Source of the DNA: Symbiodinium microadriaticum
Lineage: Eukaryota > Sar > Dinophyceae > Suessiales > Symbiodiniaceae
NCBI GenBank assembly: GCA_001939145.1
Contig: LSRX01000060.1
Location: 1,210,071-1,274,070, forward strand
Direction: 5' to 3'
Length of the DNA stretch: 64,000 bases
Part shown: positions 33,701 through 45,060 of the stretch, in pieces
Layout: every line of letters begins with the position of its first letter
Numbering within the stretch: position 1 is the first letter of the stretch
Made by a program: the position numbers and the translations under genes
Notes under the pieces: model-generated
Told to the model about the DNA's origin: nothing
Database searches by the model: none
What the model saw: the letters and a program-made list of their open reading frames with translations, nothing else

Positions 33701-36700
33701 GAAACGAACGTGAGGGGAAGAGTCATCCGCGAAGACTGCAGCTGCCTGGACACCACGGGTGCCACTCACCACTTCCAGCTTCTCCGTACTCACGGGCAGC
33801 TCAATGAGCTCCTGGCGTCTGAGAAGACTCTTAGATCTTCTTGGTCTTGGACTTAGCCTTAGACTGTTAGACTCTTTTCAATCTTAGGCCTACGGGCCTA
33901 CGGCTCAAGGCCAGTTCTCTGCTCCTCCCTGGCGTGGCCCAAGCCGTTCCAAAGGGTAAAGCAGCTCCTCCAGGGATACCAGAAGAGAACGCTCGGAAAC
34001 GCGTCGCCCCGCGCGAAGCGCCGCCTCTCTCTCTCTTTCTTTCGTCAGGGTTGTGGGCTAGGGGAACTCCCCTCTCTCTCTCTCTCTCTCTCTCTTCCTT
34101 AGCCTCTACGGCTCGCGCCTCTCAGTGGTCTTTCCGACGGCTTGCGTGGGAGCGCAGACAGAGACGTTCCGGAGGTCGCAGAAGACGAAGTCCTTGCTTG
34201 TGCATTTGCTTAAAAGTCTTCGAACTTGAAGTGACGCTACTCTGCTACCAAAGCTTCGGAAGAGTCGGGGGCTTGCGTGAGCTGCTTTAAGGCCGCAGAC
34301 ACGCCTGGAAGAGCCGCCGCCCTCGAAAAAGGGTGAAAGCGGCAAAAAATCCCCTTGAGACCCGCCGGCCGGGCCCCCCGGGCCCCCTTCGACGCGCCTT
34401 CCTTTGGCCAAGCGCTTCGCATAGTCGAAGGTCACGTGCTGCTTGGCAGTGCCACTCGCGGCATCGTGATGCTGCGCAACTCCCATTGCCTGCAGCCGTG
34501 GCTACCAGTAGCAGCGGCAAGAAAGCTCAGCGCAGCTCAGACCCTGCGAGCGGGTGCGGCACAGCCTCGGCCAAGGCGTTCAAGCCTTCCATTTGGGAGG
34601 CGGGCTGGTTGCTGATCACACTGATCTGCTTCGCCACCTGCACACCGCGTTTTGGCCCCTGCTGTTTTTCCTCCCCGTATTGCTACCTACCTGTCCGGTG
34701 GCCTGGAAGAAGGCGCTGGTGTCTCGGATGTAGCGCTTGAGCGTCGGACGGGAGGTAAAATAACCCGTCCAGAACTGGTGGGGGCCATCCGCGTAAGGGA
34801 AGAAGTCGTCCTCCTGCCATGGCCAGCGCTGCTCGGGGGCCGTCTCAACTCCTCCCACCCCTCCCTCCCGCCTTCATGGGCCAAGTGATCTTTTCGCTTT
34901 TCTTGGCATCGACATACATTCCAGGGGTCGAATAGAACGCGTGCACACGACCATCTGCGTTCACATGTCGTATCAGCTTGTCCAGGTTGTAGAACCACGT
35001 GAAAGCATCCTGCAGAGGCGCTTAGCAAACGAAGGAGCACGGACTGCGACTGCCTCTACTTCAGGAACTTCTGACTTGAACGGGTCCTCGTACTGGAAAT
35101 CAGAGCCCATCGTCATCATGATGTGACGGCCGCGGGTTTGATTTGCCTGAACCATTGCAACGGCTACGAAGTCGTCCACCCGCGACTTCACGTTGTAATC
35201 CTAAGCGAAGCACTTGAGACCACTGGGTTCCAAGGCAGTCAGGCGGATGCACAAAATCCACAGTAACTTGAAGCAGGCATCCTCCAGAGCAGGGTCGTCC
35301 TGCAAAGTGCAACAAGCGCTTCAGCGCTCACCAACTACACTCATCCTGACCTTGCAGAGACTTCTGCCTCCGACTACGGGGAACCTAGCAAAACCTCATT
35401 TCTGCTGACATCTTGCCGGGTACAGCTCAACTGCCGCTTCTATCGTCGACATGCTGTTGGTTGTTGACACAGTAATTTTCACGTGTGTCTGTGTGTGTGT
35501 TTGTGTGTGTGGGAGTGTAGCAAGAGAACATGGAAGTCACTAGTGACTAGTGACTGCGGCGCGTAAGGGGAAAGTGGAGGCGGACATCGGGAAGTCGCGT
35601 GGTCGATGGCCATCGAAGCACGTAATTCCCGGTTACATCCTGACTGCACTTGAATCCGATATGGTTCAGTTAGATGGTGGACTCATCACGAAGCAGCTTC
35701 CACAGCGCATGCCTCGCTACGTTTGGGCTGAAGCACGAGGCCTGCGCATTACACCATGCTAGCACACTTCCTCACCACTCAGGAAAAACTGAGGACCTAC
35801 TCAGGATTTCAATTAAAGTCGAGCTCGGCAATCTATGTGTATGTCGCTATTTGCATGAGGCGGCAGCAGAGTCGTCCTGGATTGTCTCGTCCGAGCTAGT
35901 CACATCCCAGTCAAAGCCAGCTGGTGGGCCATAATTTCCTCCATACTCGCCTGCCCAAGGGGACGTGCTACATCACGAGTCAGTCGAGCTTCGAATCACG
36001 GCAGGGGCAAGGAGCCTGTGAGGCCCGTGAAGACCTGCGCATCTGCACCGAGGGATGGAGAAGCCCGCCAGATGAACTCTGCCTCCTTCTTCTCCCGTCG
36101 CAATTCGAGGTCCTCTTGGTTCGACAGACGACGAAGGAACCGAGAGAGAGAGAGAGAGGCAGAGTGAACAGCACATCCCCTTCCTGGTAATCAATGCGGC
36201 CGAAGAAGAGCCCTTGGAAGCCCACTTCAGCGGAGAGGAGTGCAGCCTGCGTCGACGAGTGCCCAAAAGGATCCAGCTGCCAGCCAGTCCTGTCGAGTAC
36301 CGTCGACCCAACGAAGAAACACAATGCGAGCATCTTCTTGGCAACCAGGATTCCGAGGAGCAGCGCCCAACTCTTCCATGAGGAACTTGTGCCCCAAGGT
36401 TGTCTGGTCAATCATGTCCTGTGCGGCCAAAGAGCACGCCGTTGCTGCATGAAGGCAGGCCAACATCCAGCTCAGTCAAGTCTGTATGCCAGGCAAGCAG
36501 CCAGGAAGTGGGTCGCTGCTTCATCATGCATACACCAGCCACCGTTGCTGAACTCCAACCTTCCCCAACCACCAGGCACTGCAGAACACTTTCTCGCCAG
36601 AATTTGGGATGCAGTCAAGCCGCTGCCCCGAGCTGACAAGGCGCCTCACCAGCTGCTGGGTAGAGTTCTCCTGCTGCCTCCACCATCGGGCGAAGAAAGC

Positions 36701-37166
36701 CTCACGTGCGGCGCATCCACAATTGGTTTGAGACACAAACAACAATATATCGCAAAACTTCAGGCCCTTTCATCAAACTTAAACTTCCAATCGAATGCCA
36801 GGAGAACCGTCTCGACGTAGGTGAACTTCCGGTCCGGGTTCTGCTCCAAACAGCGAACCACCGTGTCCAGGATCAGGCGCACATAAGCGCGCCTCCAGAC
36901 ACCGACAGCTGCGCTTGAGAAGTCACATCGAGCAGTTCTTGAAAAGACTCAAGCCAGGGGACTGAATGGAGTTGTTCTGGCCCGTGAAGTATTCATCAAC
37001 GGTTTTCAGCCAGCCCACATCATCGTGTGTGTGGGGGACAATGTGCACCTGACGGTTCGGCAGAAAGCAGTACTTCGCGGTCCAAGTTCAGTCTACTTCT
37101 GGGCACCTCTACTGCAGGTTCAGCCTGCACAGCCAGTGCACTGCAGAGCACCAAAGCCCACTGCAT
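30750..37166 (-). CDS. GH38 alpha-mannosidase (lysosomal/secreted type), multi-exon
   Basis: About 25 short exons match GH38 alpha-mannosidase from end to end. In order they are: signal peptide [15 protein letters not shown] from ATG 37,166; [20 protein letters not shown] (about 37,040); [20 protein letters not shown] (36,850); [18 protein letters not shown] (36,700); [18 protein letters not shown] (36,550); [18 protein letters not shown] (36,415); [16 protein letters not shown] (36,290); [20 protein letters not shown] (36,060); [17 protein letters not shown] (35,920); [15 protein letters not shown] (35,120); [20 protein letters not shown] (34,980); [20 protein letters not shown] (34,800); [17 protein letters not shown] (34,480); SGAYIFRPN (32,680); [16 protein letters not shown] (32,130); [13 protein letters not shown] (31,920); [13 protein letters not shown] (31,670); [17 protein letters not shown] (31,540); [13 protein letters not shown] (30,950). 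All four zinc ligands are present (H and D of HTHDD, D of LDPFGH, H of QHHDA). The enzyme trims alpha-linked mannose from N-glycans in lysosome or Golgi. Small exons were placed by homology only. The signal-peptide frame is one base out of phase with HIVPHTHDD. Confidence 0.88.
33990..34095. repeat. CT-rich tract inside the alpha-mannosidase gene
   Basis: Two (CT)n runs at about 34,024-34,040 and 34,072-34,095 lie in the intron between the exon encoding QHHDAASGT and the exon near 33,800. On the coding (minus) strand they are GA runs. Confidence 0.8.
35480..35520. repeat. Imperfect (TG)n microsatellite
   Basis: TGTGTCTGTGTGTGTGTTTGTGTGTGTGGG, in an alpha-mannosidase intron. Confidence 0.85.
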
Positions 37167-37244
37167 CCTGCACACCGTACCACAGGGCACAAATCTGCGG
37201 GTTGACTATGGGGCTCCTGGCAATACTGTGTACAGCCATTCAGC

Positions 37245-37268
37245 GCTCAAGCATTTATATGCTTGAGC
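37245..37268. promoter_or_regulatory. Perfect 10-bp-stem palindrome upstream of the alpha-mannosidase ATG, with spliced-leader-like flank
   Basis: GCTCAAGCAT and ATGCTTGAGC flank a 4-base loop, 79 bp upstream of the ATG at 37,166. On the minus strand the first arm is preceded by CAGCCCATTGG, giving CAGCCCATTGGGCTCAAG. This resembles the 3' part of the dinoflagellate spliced leader (known: ...GTAGCCATTTTGGCTCAAG) with two indels. The loop and neighbouring bases contain TATAAA. The palindrome is certain; any role as leader relic, promoter element or chance is inference. Confidence 0.45.
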
Positions 37269-37269
37269 C

Positions 37270-37810
37270 CAATGGGCTGCAGTCCGTCGTGTGGCGCTGC
37301 ACGTGTCAAGGATTTCAGAGCCTATCAGCAACGCATGGGCAAGAGAAGCGTGCAGACTGGCAGAGCCTCAGCATGGAACACCATGAATCGATCCATAAAT
37401 CGCAAATTGAAGCCTCGGCGACTCAGCACATGCTGCTTGCCGGAGGTAAGCGGGTGCCCAGAAGCGGGCTATCAACATCTTGAAATGTTTGTCCACCGAC
37501 GACACGCTGCTTAGCCTGTACCAGGCTAGTCAGAAGCACCATGCATCGAGCTAGACAACCGCACCGGAGCAGCGCTTCTCATGGCAACTAAACTGATCGA
37601 CTTGACCGCATGAGGCCTCTCGAAGGACGAAATAGGTTTCGAACATGTTCCTGATCTCAACATTACGACACTGCAGCATCGTCAAGTGAATAGGGAACTG
37701 CAAAATGCATCAAAGTCGCGCATATCGCATTATCGACAACTGCCTGGCTTGCACGTGGCAGTCTCCCGCTCGTTAAAACACCGGCACCTTCTTGCTGTGC
37801 TTCGCCCCAT
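37270..37810. other. No gene seen
   Basis: Only short, conflicting frames. This is the gap between the alpha-mannosidase start and the 3' end of the upstream minus-strand gene, and would contain the intergenic spacer. Confidence 0.4.
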
Positions 37811-40800
37811 TTATAGCCATGGTTGATGTGGCGCAATGCTGCAGATACATGTCAGGAGCACATTGGCTGCGGCTCCCAAACAGGCTCGAAAATGAGGCTC
37901 TGCTCCGGCCACCTCTAAGGGAAGTACACGAAGGTGGCCCCCTTTGATCAGGCTGCAAGGATCCTGAGGGCCGCTACCTGCGAGCCGCAACCGCCTGGGC
38001 ACAGCAAAGCAAGGCTCCCGAATCCAAAAATCCCAAAAATCCCAACTCCCTGCTTGGCGCAGATCGGCAGCATGGCGTGCGAACCCAGACGGCAACCTGT
38101 GCAACTCTGCGTACGACAGAATGACATATAGGACGCTGGGGTACGGATCAACGACGTCGAGACTCCAATTGCTCCAGGCCTGCTTTGTCGCAGCACTCTC
38201 AAGGTCCCGGCGGCCAGCATAGCACATGTCAAAGCCGTCCGTCTCTGTGTTAGTTCAAGTTTGGAAGTGAGCTAGGCTGGGCTGCCAGGCTTCATCAAGT
38301 TTCTGCATGCCATGCTGACAAGTTCCCATACTAAGGGCCCTTGCATGACGATAGGAGCGCAGTCTTGAATCCAAAGTGCATTCCGACTCTGAACACCGTC
38401 GCAGATGTGGTGAGAAGGTCAGCTCCATCACATTACATCGCACTGCCTCCAACTCCTTTGCCAAAGAATCTGCTCGCGCCGCCTGTCGAAACTTGAAAGG
38501 GCGAAGGTCTTTTGCTCTCAGAGCTCCGCCGCGGCGCCTCGGTGGCTCTGGCGCTCTGCATCTCCTGGCATTTTGCAAGCGACGGAAACAAGGGGGGCTC
38601 CGGGTGGCTTGGCCCTAAGGCCTCGAGGTTGGCGGACTTTGCGGCCGCAAGGCGCTCGGCGGACTGCATGCGCTCTAGTGCCTCTGCAACAACGGTAAAC
38701 TTGGCTTGCAAGATAGAATCGAAAGAGCTGACGAGCCAGGGTGGCCATGTCTCGGTCCTCAGGTGGTTACATTCGACAACAATCCGATAAACGATCTCTG
38801 ACTCTCTGAATTTATCCTGGACAAGGATCGGATTCCAGTTCCTGGCATACTCGCGACAGTCGCTCGCACCTCGCATCCCATGCTGACTCCACTCCGCCAT
38901 CACTTGGCCACTTGGTCTGCATTGACCCGTTGTTGTTCCAATGGCGTATGGATCCGTCCACGGGCTTTGGCTAGCAAGCTCGCAATCTTGACTGACAATC
39001 TTCGACAGCAAGACTGCTGCGCCTTCTACACAAAGTCTACCTTGATTTTGGTCTGCGCCAACTTCACCGATCACAAACCTGCCCGTCTGGGCCGCTTGCT
39101 CCGCCCCATCTGCCTGTGCAGCACTAGAGCATGACAGTGCAAAGGAATGCCTGTGATGCGCCTTTCGCTCTGCACGCGACTTTTCCAGGACATCGTCCAG
39201 ATCATCGCGGGCCCTGCGATTCAAGGGATGCTACGGTGAAGCAGTGCGGTCGGGGTTAACTCCACCTTCGGAGATCCCGAAGCTCTGTTTCGAGGCCTGG
39301 GCTACGGGAGATTTCGCGAGCGGATGCTTTTGGGCAATCGGCTCATGAGTCACCAGCTCTGCCGCCGCTGACGCTCTTGCTCCAGCGCCTGCCACAATCT
39401 GTCCCTTCCGTCAGAGGCGCTCGCTCCGCAGGCTCGAGATGCCTCTTGTAGCTCCGAGCGCTGGTCTCCGTCCGCCTTGGCCTCGCAGGCTCCGAGAAAA
39501 GTGGGCCCGAGCCCAGGCAGAGAGCCGAGGCAGAGCCGAGGCGGGCACCAGCTGCTCCTGGCCGCTTGGCACACAGAAACACGCAAAGGCCCCCACCCTC
39601 CTCCACCGCCTCCAGAGCATCGTTTCGGGCAGTCAGCTCGCGCACCTCTGAAAGCCTCCCATGGAAAATCACGCCGGCGCCCACAAACTCCCAAGGAGCA
39701 AGCATGCCAACGTCGCAACTTCTCGTTCTGGGCACGCTCATCAGCAAGCGACCTCTACCCCGTCGGGCAAAGACCGTTCTACAGCACGAAGATGAATGCG
39801 ATGCTGGCTATTGACGAGATTCCCACCCAGATGCTGCATCTGCCGCGACAGGACTCGTCACCGCTTCTTGCCTCGATCCCGATGCAGCTTAAATTTAAAC
39901 TCGGGCAGATGCACCGGTAGTCGAACGAAAGGCACGGGGGCGCCGTTCAAGGCCATGGCAGAGCAGCGATTTTTGCCTGGTGAAGCAGGGAACTGTCCTT
40001 CTTGAACTCGCTGGGCGCACCGTGGGTGTGCAGCCTCCAAGTCCGCTTTGGAGCTGAGGGCCTCTCATAGAGCAGTTAGAGGCAAAGTGGCAAGGCAGCT
40101 TCAACCTGTCCTGCTCAAGTTCTTCTTTTGCTGACTGTGCCTTCTTCAGCCTGTCAACAGCGATTCGGTCTGCGAATCTATAACACCCTGCGAAGCACAG
40201 AGCAATGCTGCCAACAACCAAGGGCAGAGCTCAGACTCGTGCCGCTCCTGCAACAGAGAAGAAGAGCGAACGCTTCTTCAGTAAATAAGAGAACCTGACA
40301 TGGAAGATCTTTGAAGGGAGCCTGCAGATCTTGTAGTGCAGCTCTCAGGTCTTCACCTCTGGCAGCCTGCAGCAAGGGCTCTTGCCGTTGCCGCGGGCTT
40401 TTCGTCTGGATGCCTCCAGCTCCGATTTCAGGCTGTTAACCTGTTCCTCCAGCTCAACCTGCGCAGGTGTTCTCCGCAGTGTGCAAACGAACATTCCCAT
40501 GTCGGGTACGGCCAATGGTGCAAACCCTCAAGAAGGATGCAAAGGTATCTGGCGTAGATCTTCTGAACAGGAACATATGCAATGCACATACTTACATACT
40601 TGCATACGTACGTGCATATGCACGTACGCATGTACATACATACATACATACATACATACATACATACATACATACATACATACATACATACGTATGTATA
40701 TATATATACACACATACATGTACAGTATACACTATTTATGGAAGTGTGCGTGTGCAGATATAATTCTCAGCTGAGGCCTTCCCAAGCTGCTAGTTCTGTG

Positions 40801-41609
40801 CATATGTGTGCTTCGCTTTGGAACTTGTCGTGAGCCGCAGGCCAACTGGCGTGACTCGGGCAAGCATGTAGATTTGGCAGTTCTCGGTGGCCTTAGCTTC
40901 GGTGACTGCATCGAGTTCGTCCTGGGCTCCCCAAGACAGGAGACAACAAACCTGGCACTGCAAAGCCGTGACGAGTTCAGACATCTTCTCCGACGTGACG
41001 TGGGTGTCGAAGTCCCTGCTGGACTGGAGATGGCTACGAAGCACGCTCGAGTCCTCGAGATCACCCAGCTTCTTGCGCAAGGCCTCCCACACATGATGCT
41101 CGCAGAGCGCAAGCGAGATGCGAGTGAGTAAGGGGCCTTCAAAGTGGCATCGGCCATCGAGATCGAGGGGCTGAGAGGGGCTCGAAGCAGTGTTAAAGGG
41201 GTGAGGAAGGCAAGGCTTGCTTTGCTGGGGGTCTTCAGGGATCGTTGATGGATTCTGTTGCTTGAGCCCCAGGACAAGGCCACGATGGTCTTGTGCAGCA
41301 GGGCAAAGCCTCGCCTTCCCCCGCCCCCTTGCTCCATACGAAACAAGAGGGGAGAGGAGAGGGGGGAGGGCGGAGGGCCTGGCTCTCGCTAAAGACTGGC
41401 TGCCGATCCTTTTGCCGTATCAGTGCGAGAATTCGTGTCTGCTCGTTGGGTCGTATCGGTGCGTGTCCCAACGTCAGTGACTCCAAGGCGAGTCGACGAG
41501 CCAGAAGAGAGTCATTGCACCTCTGGCATGCTTTCTCCGAGATTACATTCGGAAGTCCACACATTGGTATCCTGGATACAGCTCTTGAGAAAAAGATCTT
41601 GAGATGCAA
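37811..41609 (-). CDS. Putative coiled-coil/helical protein in many exons, function unknown
   Basis: A chain of minus-strand exon candidates with heptad-like, charged composition. 5' to 3': about 41,440-41,580 (EKACQRCNDSLLARRLALES), about 41,125-40,880 (HHVWEALRKKLGDLEDSSVL, then DTHVTSEKMSELVTALQCQ), about 40,480-40,400 (ELEEQVNSLKSELEASRRKA), about 40,375-40,310 (RGEDLRAALQDLQAPFKDL), about 40,185-40,100 (DRLKKAQSAKEELEQDRLK), about 40,075-39,990 (ALSSKADLEAAHPRCAQRVQ), about 39,660-39,600 (SEVRELTARNDALEAVEE), about 39,490-39,370 (RDRLWQALEQERQRR), about 38,835-38,520 (FDSILQAKFTVVAEALERMQ) and about 38,245-38,080 (ESAATKQAWSNWSLDVVDPY). No named domain was recognised. That they form one gene is inferred from strand, spacing and similar composition. 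Confidence 0.5.
40631..40705. repeat. (CATA)n microsatellite
   Basis: About 15 tandem CATA units at 40,633-40,690, followed by TATG/TATA sequence, in an intron of the coiled-coil gene. Flanking CATACTTGCATACGTACG-type sequence starts at about 40,585. Confidence 0.95.
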
Positions 41610-41892
41610 ACCAATGGTAACAACCTTGGAGTGAAAAGAACAAATGCAGAGAGCTGCATTGATGGTGTCATGCCGTCCCTGCCTCCGCGGCTAGCTTGCG
41701 ACCCCAGCTTGGCTTTGAGCACCCCTTGCTCCCTACAACACTGGAACAGACAAACACAAAAAGCACGGGATGCTGCACCACCATCTTACATGCAAGGAGC
41801 TCCACTCCCAAAATTGGGATGCGGCTTGAACCGCCCCCGCGGCAAGGAATGCAAAGAAAAATCTTACATCATCTTCAGGCCATGTGTGCACT

Positions 41893-42752
41893 TCACACAC
41901 TGGGCCCGGGCGAGCTGGAGGAGGCGGGAGCCCCGATTGCGTAGGCTTTCGGTGGCGAGTGCTGCTTGACGTCCATGCCGACCTCTTCTGTGTACTCGTC
42001 GATGCGAAGCAGTCCGGTCATCTTCAGGGCGAAGAATGCCAAACCCGACAGGGCTCCAGCCCACAGAATGATCACGAGGACCATGATGAGCTGTGCAGCA
42101 ATGGCGGTGCCACCGATGCCGGTCATGCATGACGAGTCGGTGTCGCTCACTGGCTTGCAACCAAAGCCTGACCAGCCATGGTAGTGGTCAACTCCCTTGC
42201 CCCAGTCAAAGAGTCCGGCTGCCAGCGCACCCCAGATGCCACAGAAGCCGTGCACTGGGCTGGCATCCACTGGGTCGTCGATCTTCAGCTTCTGCAAGAG
42301 CATGGACGAGCCCTGGTACACGAAGGCACCAAGCAGTCCGATGGCGAAGGCGCTGCCGCACTCCACGTTGCCGCAGCCCGCTGTGATGGACACGAGGCCT
42401 GCCAGGATACCATTGCAGAGGCCACCCACATCGTACTTTTTCATGATGGCATATCTCAGAATGAAGACTGTGATGCCGCCGGTGGCGGCGGACAGGGTGG
42501 TGTTCATAGCCACTTGGGCTGCCAAAGCTCCTGTGGCCCCATCGTGCATGCCAAGTGTGGAGCCCGGGTTGAAGCCATACCATCCGAACCAGAGCGCAAA
42601 GGTGCCCAGCACCACCAGGGGCAAGTTGTGGCACTCGAACTCCTCGGGGTTCTCGAAACGACCCTTGCGCGGGCCGAGCACGATAGTGCCTGCCAGAGCA
42701 CTCACGCCACCGGTCAAGTGCACGATGGCGCTGCCCGCGAAATCCATGTAGC
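41893..42752 (-). CDS. Ammonium transporter (AMT/MEP/Rh family), 3'-terminal exon
   Basis: This 860-bp exon opens after CAG at 42,753 in phase 1 and ends at a stop at 41,893. It encodes the second half of an AMT channel: YMDFAGSAIVHLTGGVSAL with the first pore histidine, WFGWYGFNPGSTLGMHDGA, VGGLCNGILAGLVSITAGCG, DDPVDASPVHGFCGIWGALA with the second pore histidine, and several membrane helices. It finishes in the cytosolic tail DEYTEEVGMDVKQH, which matches the conserved E-x-G-(L/M)-D-x-x-x-H tail that couples subunits of the trimer. AMT proteins carry ammonium across plasma or vacuolar membranes. There is no frameshift or missing core residue, but upstream exon pieces of the same gene (50,051-60,337) are split by retrotransposons, so this copy is probably not expressed as a normal protein. 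Confidence 0.93.
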
Positions 42753-44200
42753 CTGAGTAGCAATTCTACAGCTGAAACGGCTCGGTTCACGCCCTCTTCT
42801 CAGTCTCAGTTTCAGCGTTTCTGGATTATCGTGCGGCTAAGTTTCGGGACAAGGCCCAAGCTGTCAAGACTTAAGACTTCCCAAATTGCAACAAGCAGTC
42901 GAACCACAGACGTCAAACAACACGTGCCATCCGTCCGCAACAGACTGAAATCATCGCCATACTGCTGAGCAAGCACAAACGATAGCAGGAAAGACAGCAA
43001 CTAAATACGTGCGAAGCACATCGGAAGAACAACCGAAATAGGCAAAAACGACAACACCCCAAATAATGGACGATACAAGTAGATCTATGGCCAACATGTT
43101 GTTTTGTAGTTGCTTGCGGCTGGAATCTCGCTAGGCCACGACATTATGGAGCTGTGCTGGGGCCTCGAATTTAAAATGGCATGATGTGGAACTTCGGGGA
43201 AGCTGCACGGCTACACGACTGCGAATCACAACTTTTCACGCCACTTCGAAACCAAATGCGTCTGCATCAGGTCGGCTCTTCTGCTATATCTGGATATGAT
43301 GAGAAACTTGAAACAAGTTCCCCAGCATACTGCCGTCGGCAGGCCTGTTCTGAGATGCGTGTGACGGGTCAAACCCATGTACACATGGCAGGGGCAACTG
43401 GGGCCTGGTTTTGGCGCACGCCTCCGCGCTTCTCTTTCCCTCGCGTGATGTTTTTGTCTCCCCTGGTTCACGCTTTTGACGCCTCTTTGCGCCTCTTTTC
43501 CGAGATGCTTGGTTTTCTCGCTCCACAGGGTCACGCTCCTTTAAGCCTGTGTAAGCCTCGTTTCCCAAATGTTTTTTTCGCTCTCTCTCTCTCTCTTTCC
43601 CGGGCGTAGGGGCCGATCAATCTCTCTCTGCACGGAATCACTCGTTTTAACGCCGCTTTCCCCAAATGTTTCTTTCTCTCTCCGTGCCGTCACGGGTGCC
43701 TGAATTCAAGCCTTGCACCTGGCTTTCGTTTCATGCCAAATTGTCTCTCTCCCCGGGTGACCCCATAGTGAGGCCCGGCGGCAAGGGCACGAGCAACGTA
43801 CTCAGCACAGCTTTCGCAGGGCGAAACGCAATCCACTGGATTTGAAGCGACTCCATTCCGCCTTTTTAGCCACTTCTCCGGCTAAGCAAACTAGCCTTCA
43901 CGGCCGCTAGCCCTGGTGAGGTCTGCGGCTAACTCTTTGTCAACGCGCAGTCCCATAATAACTGTGCGTTTGTACCCTTTTCTGCTGAAATTCCAGCCAT
44001 CATGCACCCGATTGCTTGCTCCATGCTTTCCGCCCACACACGAGCAGCGGAGGCCGGGTTAAGAGAAGCTTTTTTCCCAAGTTTCACCGTCGCAGAAGCG
44101 CTGCTCAATAGCAATCTGCATGACGACGGTTTCAGGGGCAGTGGGAGTCTTAGCCGCTTTCTTGATACGACTCGGCTTCATGCTGATGTCACATGGCTCC
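42753..44200 (-). other. AMT intron, proximal part, including CT-rich diverged repeats
   Basis: The AMT intron runs from 50,050 (GC donor) to 42,753 (AG acceptor). In 43,420-43,760 a CT-rich motif with TTTCCCAAATGTTT, TTTCTCTC and CACGG recurs in at least two diverged copies of about 100-110 bp. No gene was seen in 42,760-44,000. Confidence 0.5.
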
Positions 44201-44219
44201 GTGACACGATCCACCGGTG

Positions 44220-44680
44220 CCTGCAGAACGCAGGCTAAAGCAAGTCCTCCCCACCAGGTGCCGTTGGCGGCCGTGCGAAGCCGCCAGGCATGTTGTTGCC
44301 AACCATCATTCATCTTCTCCTCTTTAGCTTTCGCTTTCACGACCATCCGGGCTGGCTGCTGCACCCAAGCACTCCTGCCCCCTTGGTCCATGGAGCTTGC
44401 CATGCTTTCCAAGCTCGCCGGTGGCTGCCACCCTCAACAGAATCCACCAGCTCTCGGAGTGCACGGAGAAGTGCCTTGCCTCCGACCGGAGGCCACCAAT
44501 ACAGCTCCTGCAGACCTTTCCACAGAAACTGTTTTGTTTCATCTTCTTCGTCAGGCGGCTCAGCAAGAAGCTCACGAAGACCTTCCAGCAACCGGCCACC
44601 TCCTCCTCCTCGAAGTCGCGAGCGGCGCCTCAGGAGGGCCTTCAGCAGCCTGTACCTCAAGGCTTAGGAATTTAGGATTT
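44220..44680 (-). mobile_element. LINE fragment (LINE-6): ORF1-like helices joined to an endonuclease piece
   Basis: The minus-strand frame 44,660-44,337 has leucine-rich helical repeats (RLLEGLRELLAEPPDEEDET, KALLRALRELVDSVEGG) like ORF1 of the LINEs nearby. The neighbouring frame reads AANGTWWGGLALA at 44,290-44,226, identical to the endonuclease segment of LINE-1 at 55,365-55,325. At the DNA level both read AAGCAAGTCCTCCCCACCAG. The bases that should lie between ORF1 and the endonuclease are missing, so this is an internally deleted copy ending abruptly near 44,225. Confidence 0.7.
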
Positions 44681-45060
44681 CTGTGGCATTAGGATTGTAG
44701 GATTTCTGGGGCTTTAAGGTTTCAGGGTTTGAGCAGAGTTTGGAAGGGCTAGAGAGTGCAGGATTTTGAGATTTGTACAGCAGTGAGGCTCCTATGCGTA
44801 TGGATGTTAGGAGGCTGGGCTATACGCTTTTAGGAAGTTGCGGATTTCGGATATTAGGGTTTTTGGGGCATTAGGATTTTAGGATTTTTGGATTGGGATT
44901 TTTGATTTTTGGTGCATTGGGTTTTTTGGATTTTNGACATTGTCTTTTTTTTATGGAAAAAGTGACATTGTCAGTTTTTTTTGGGAAAAATTGACAACGT
45001 CAACTTTTTGGTCAAACGTAGGTTTTTTTTGGCGACATTGGCCTCTCCAGGTATGCTGCC
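44660..45060. repeat. Degenerate TTAGG-rich repeats followed by GACATTGTC tandem repeats
   Basis: From 44,660 to 44,935 the phrase (GGC)ATTAGGATT(T)TAGGATTTTTGG recurs in decaying form. From 44,936 to about 45,045 there are three copies of about 30 bp beginning GACATTGTC (last copy GACAACGTC) followed by T-rich and GGAAAAA/GGTCAAA sequence. An ambiguous base lies at 44,935. Confidence 0.65.

Noticed and set aside
32790-33713. 307-codon plus-strand ORF
   Set aside because: It overlaps alpha-mannosidase exons on the other strand, has Ser/Arg-rich composition and repeats of simple sequence, and no domain.
42178-42756. Plus-strand ORFs opposite the AMT exon
   Set aside because: Shadow frames of the strongly conserved AMT coding strand.
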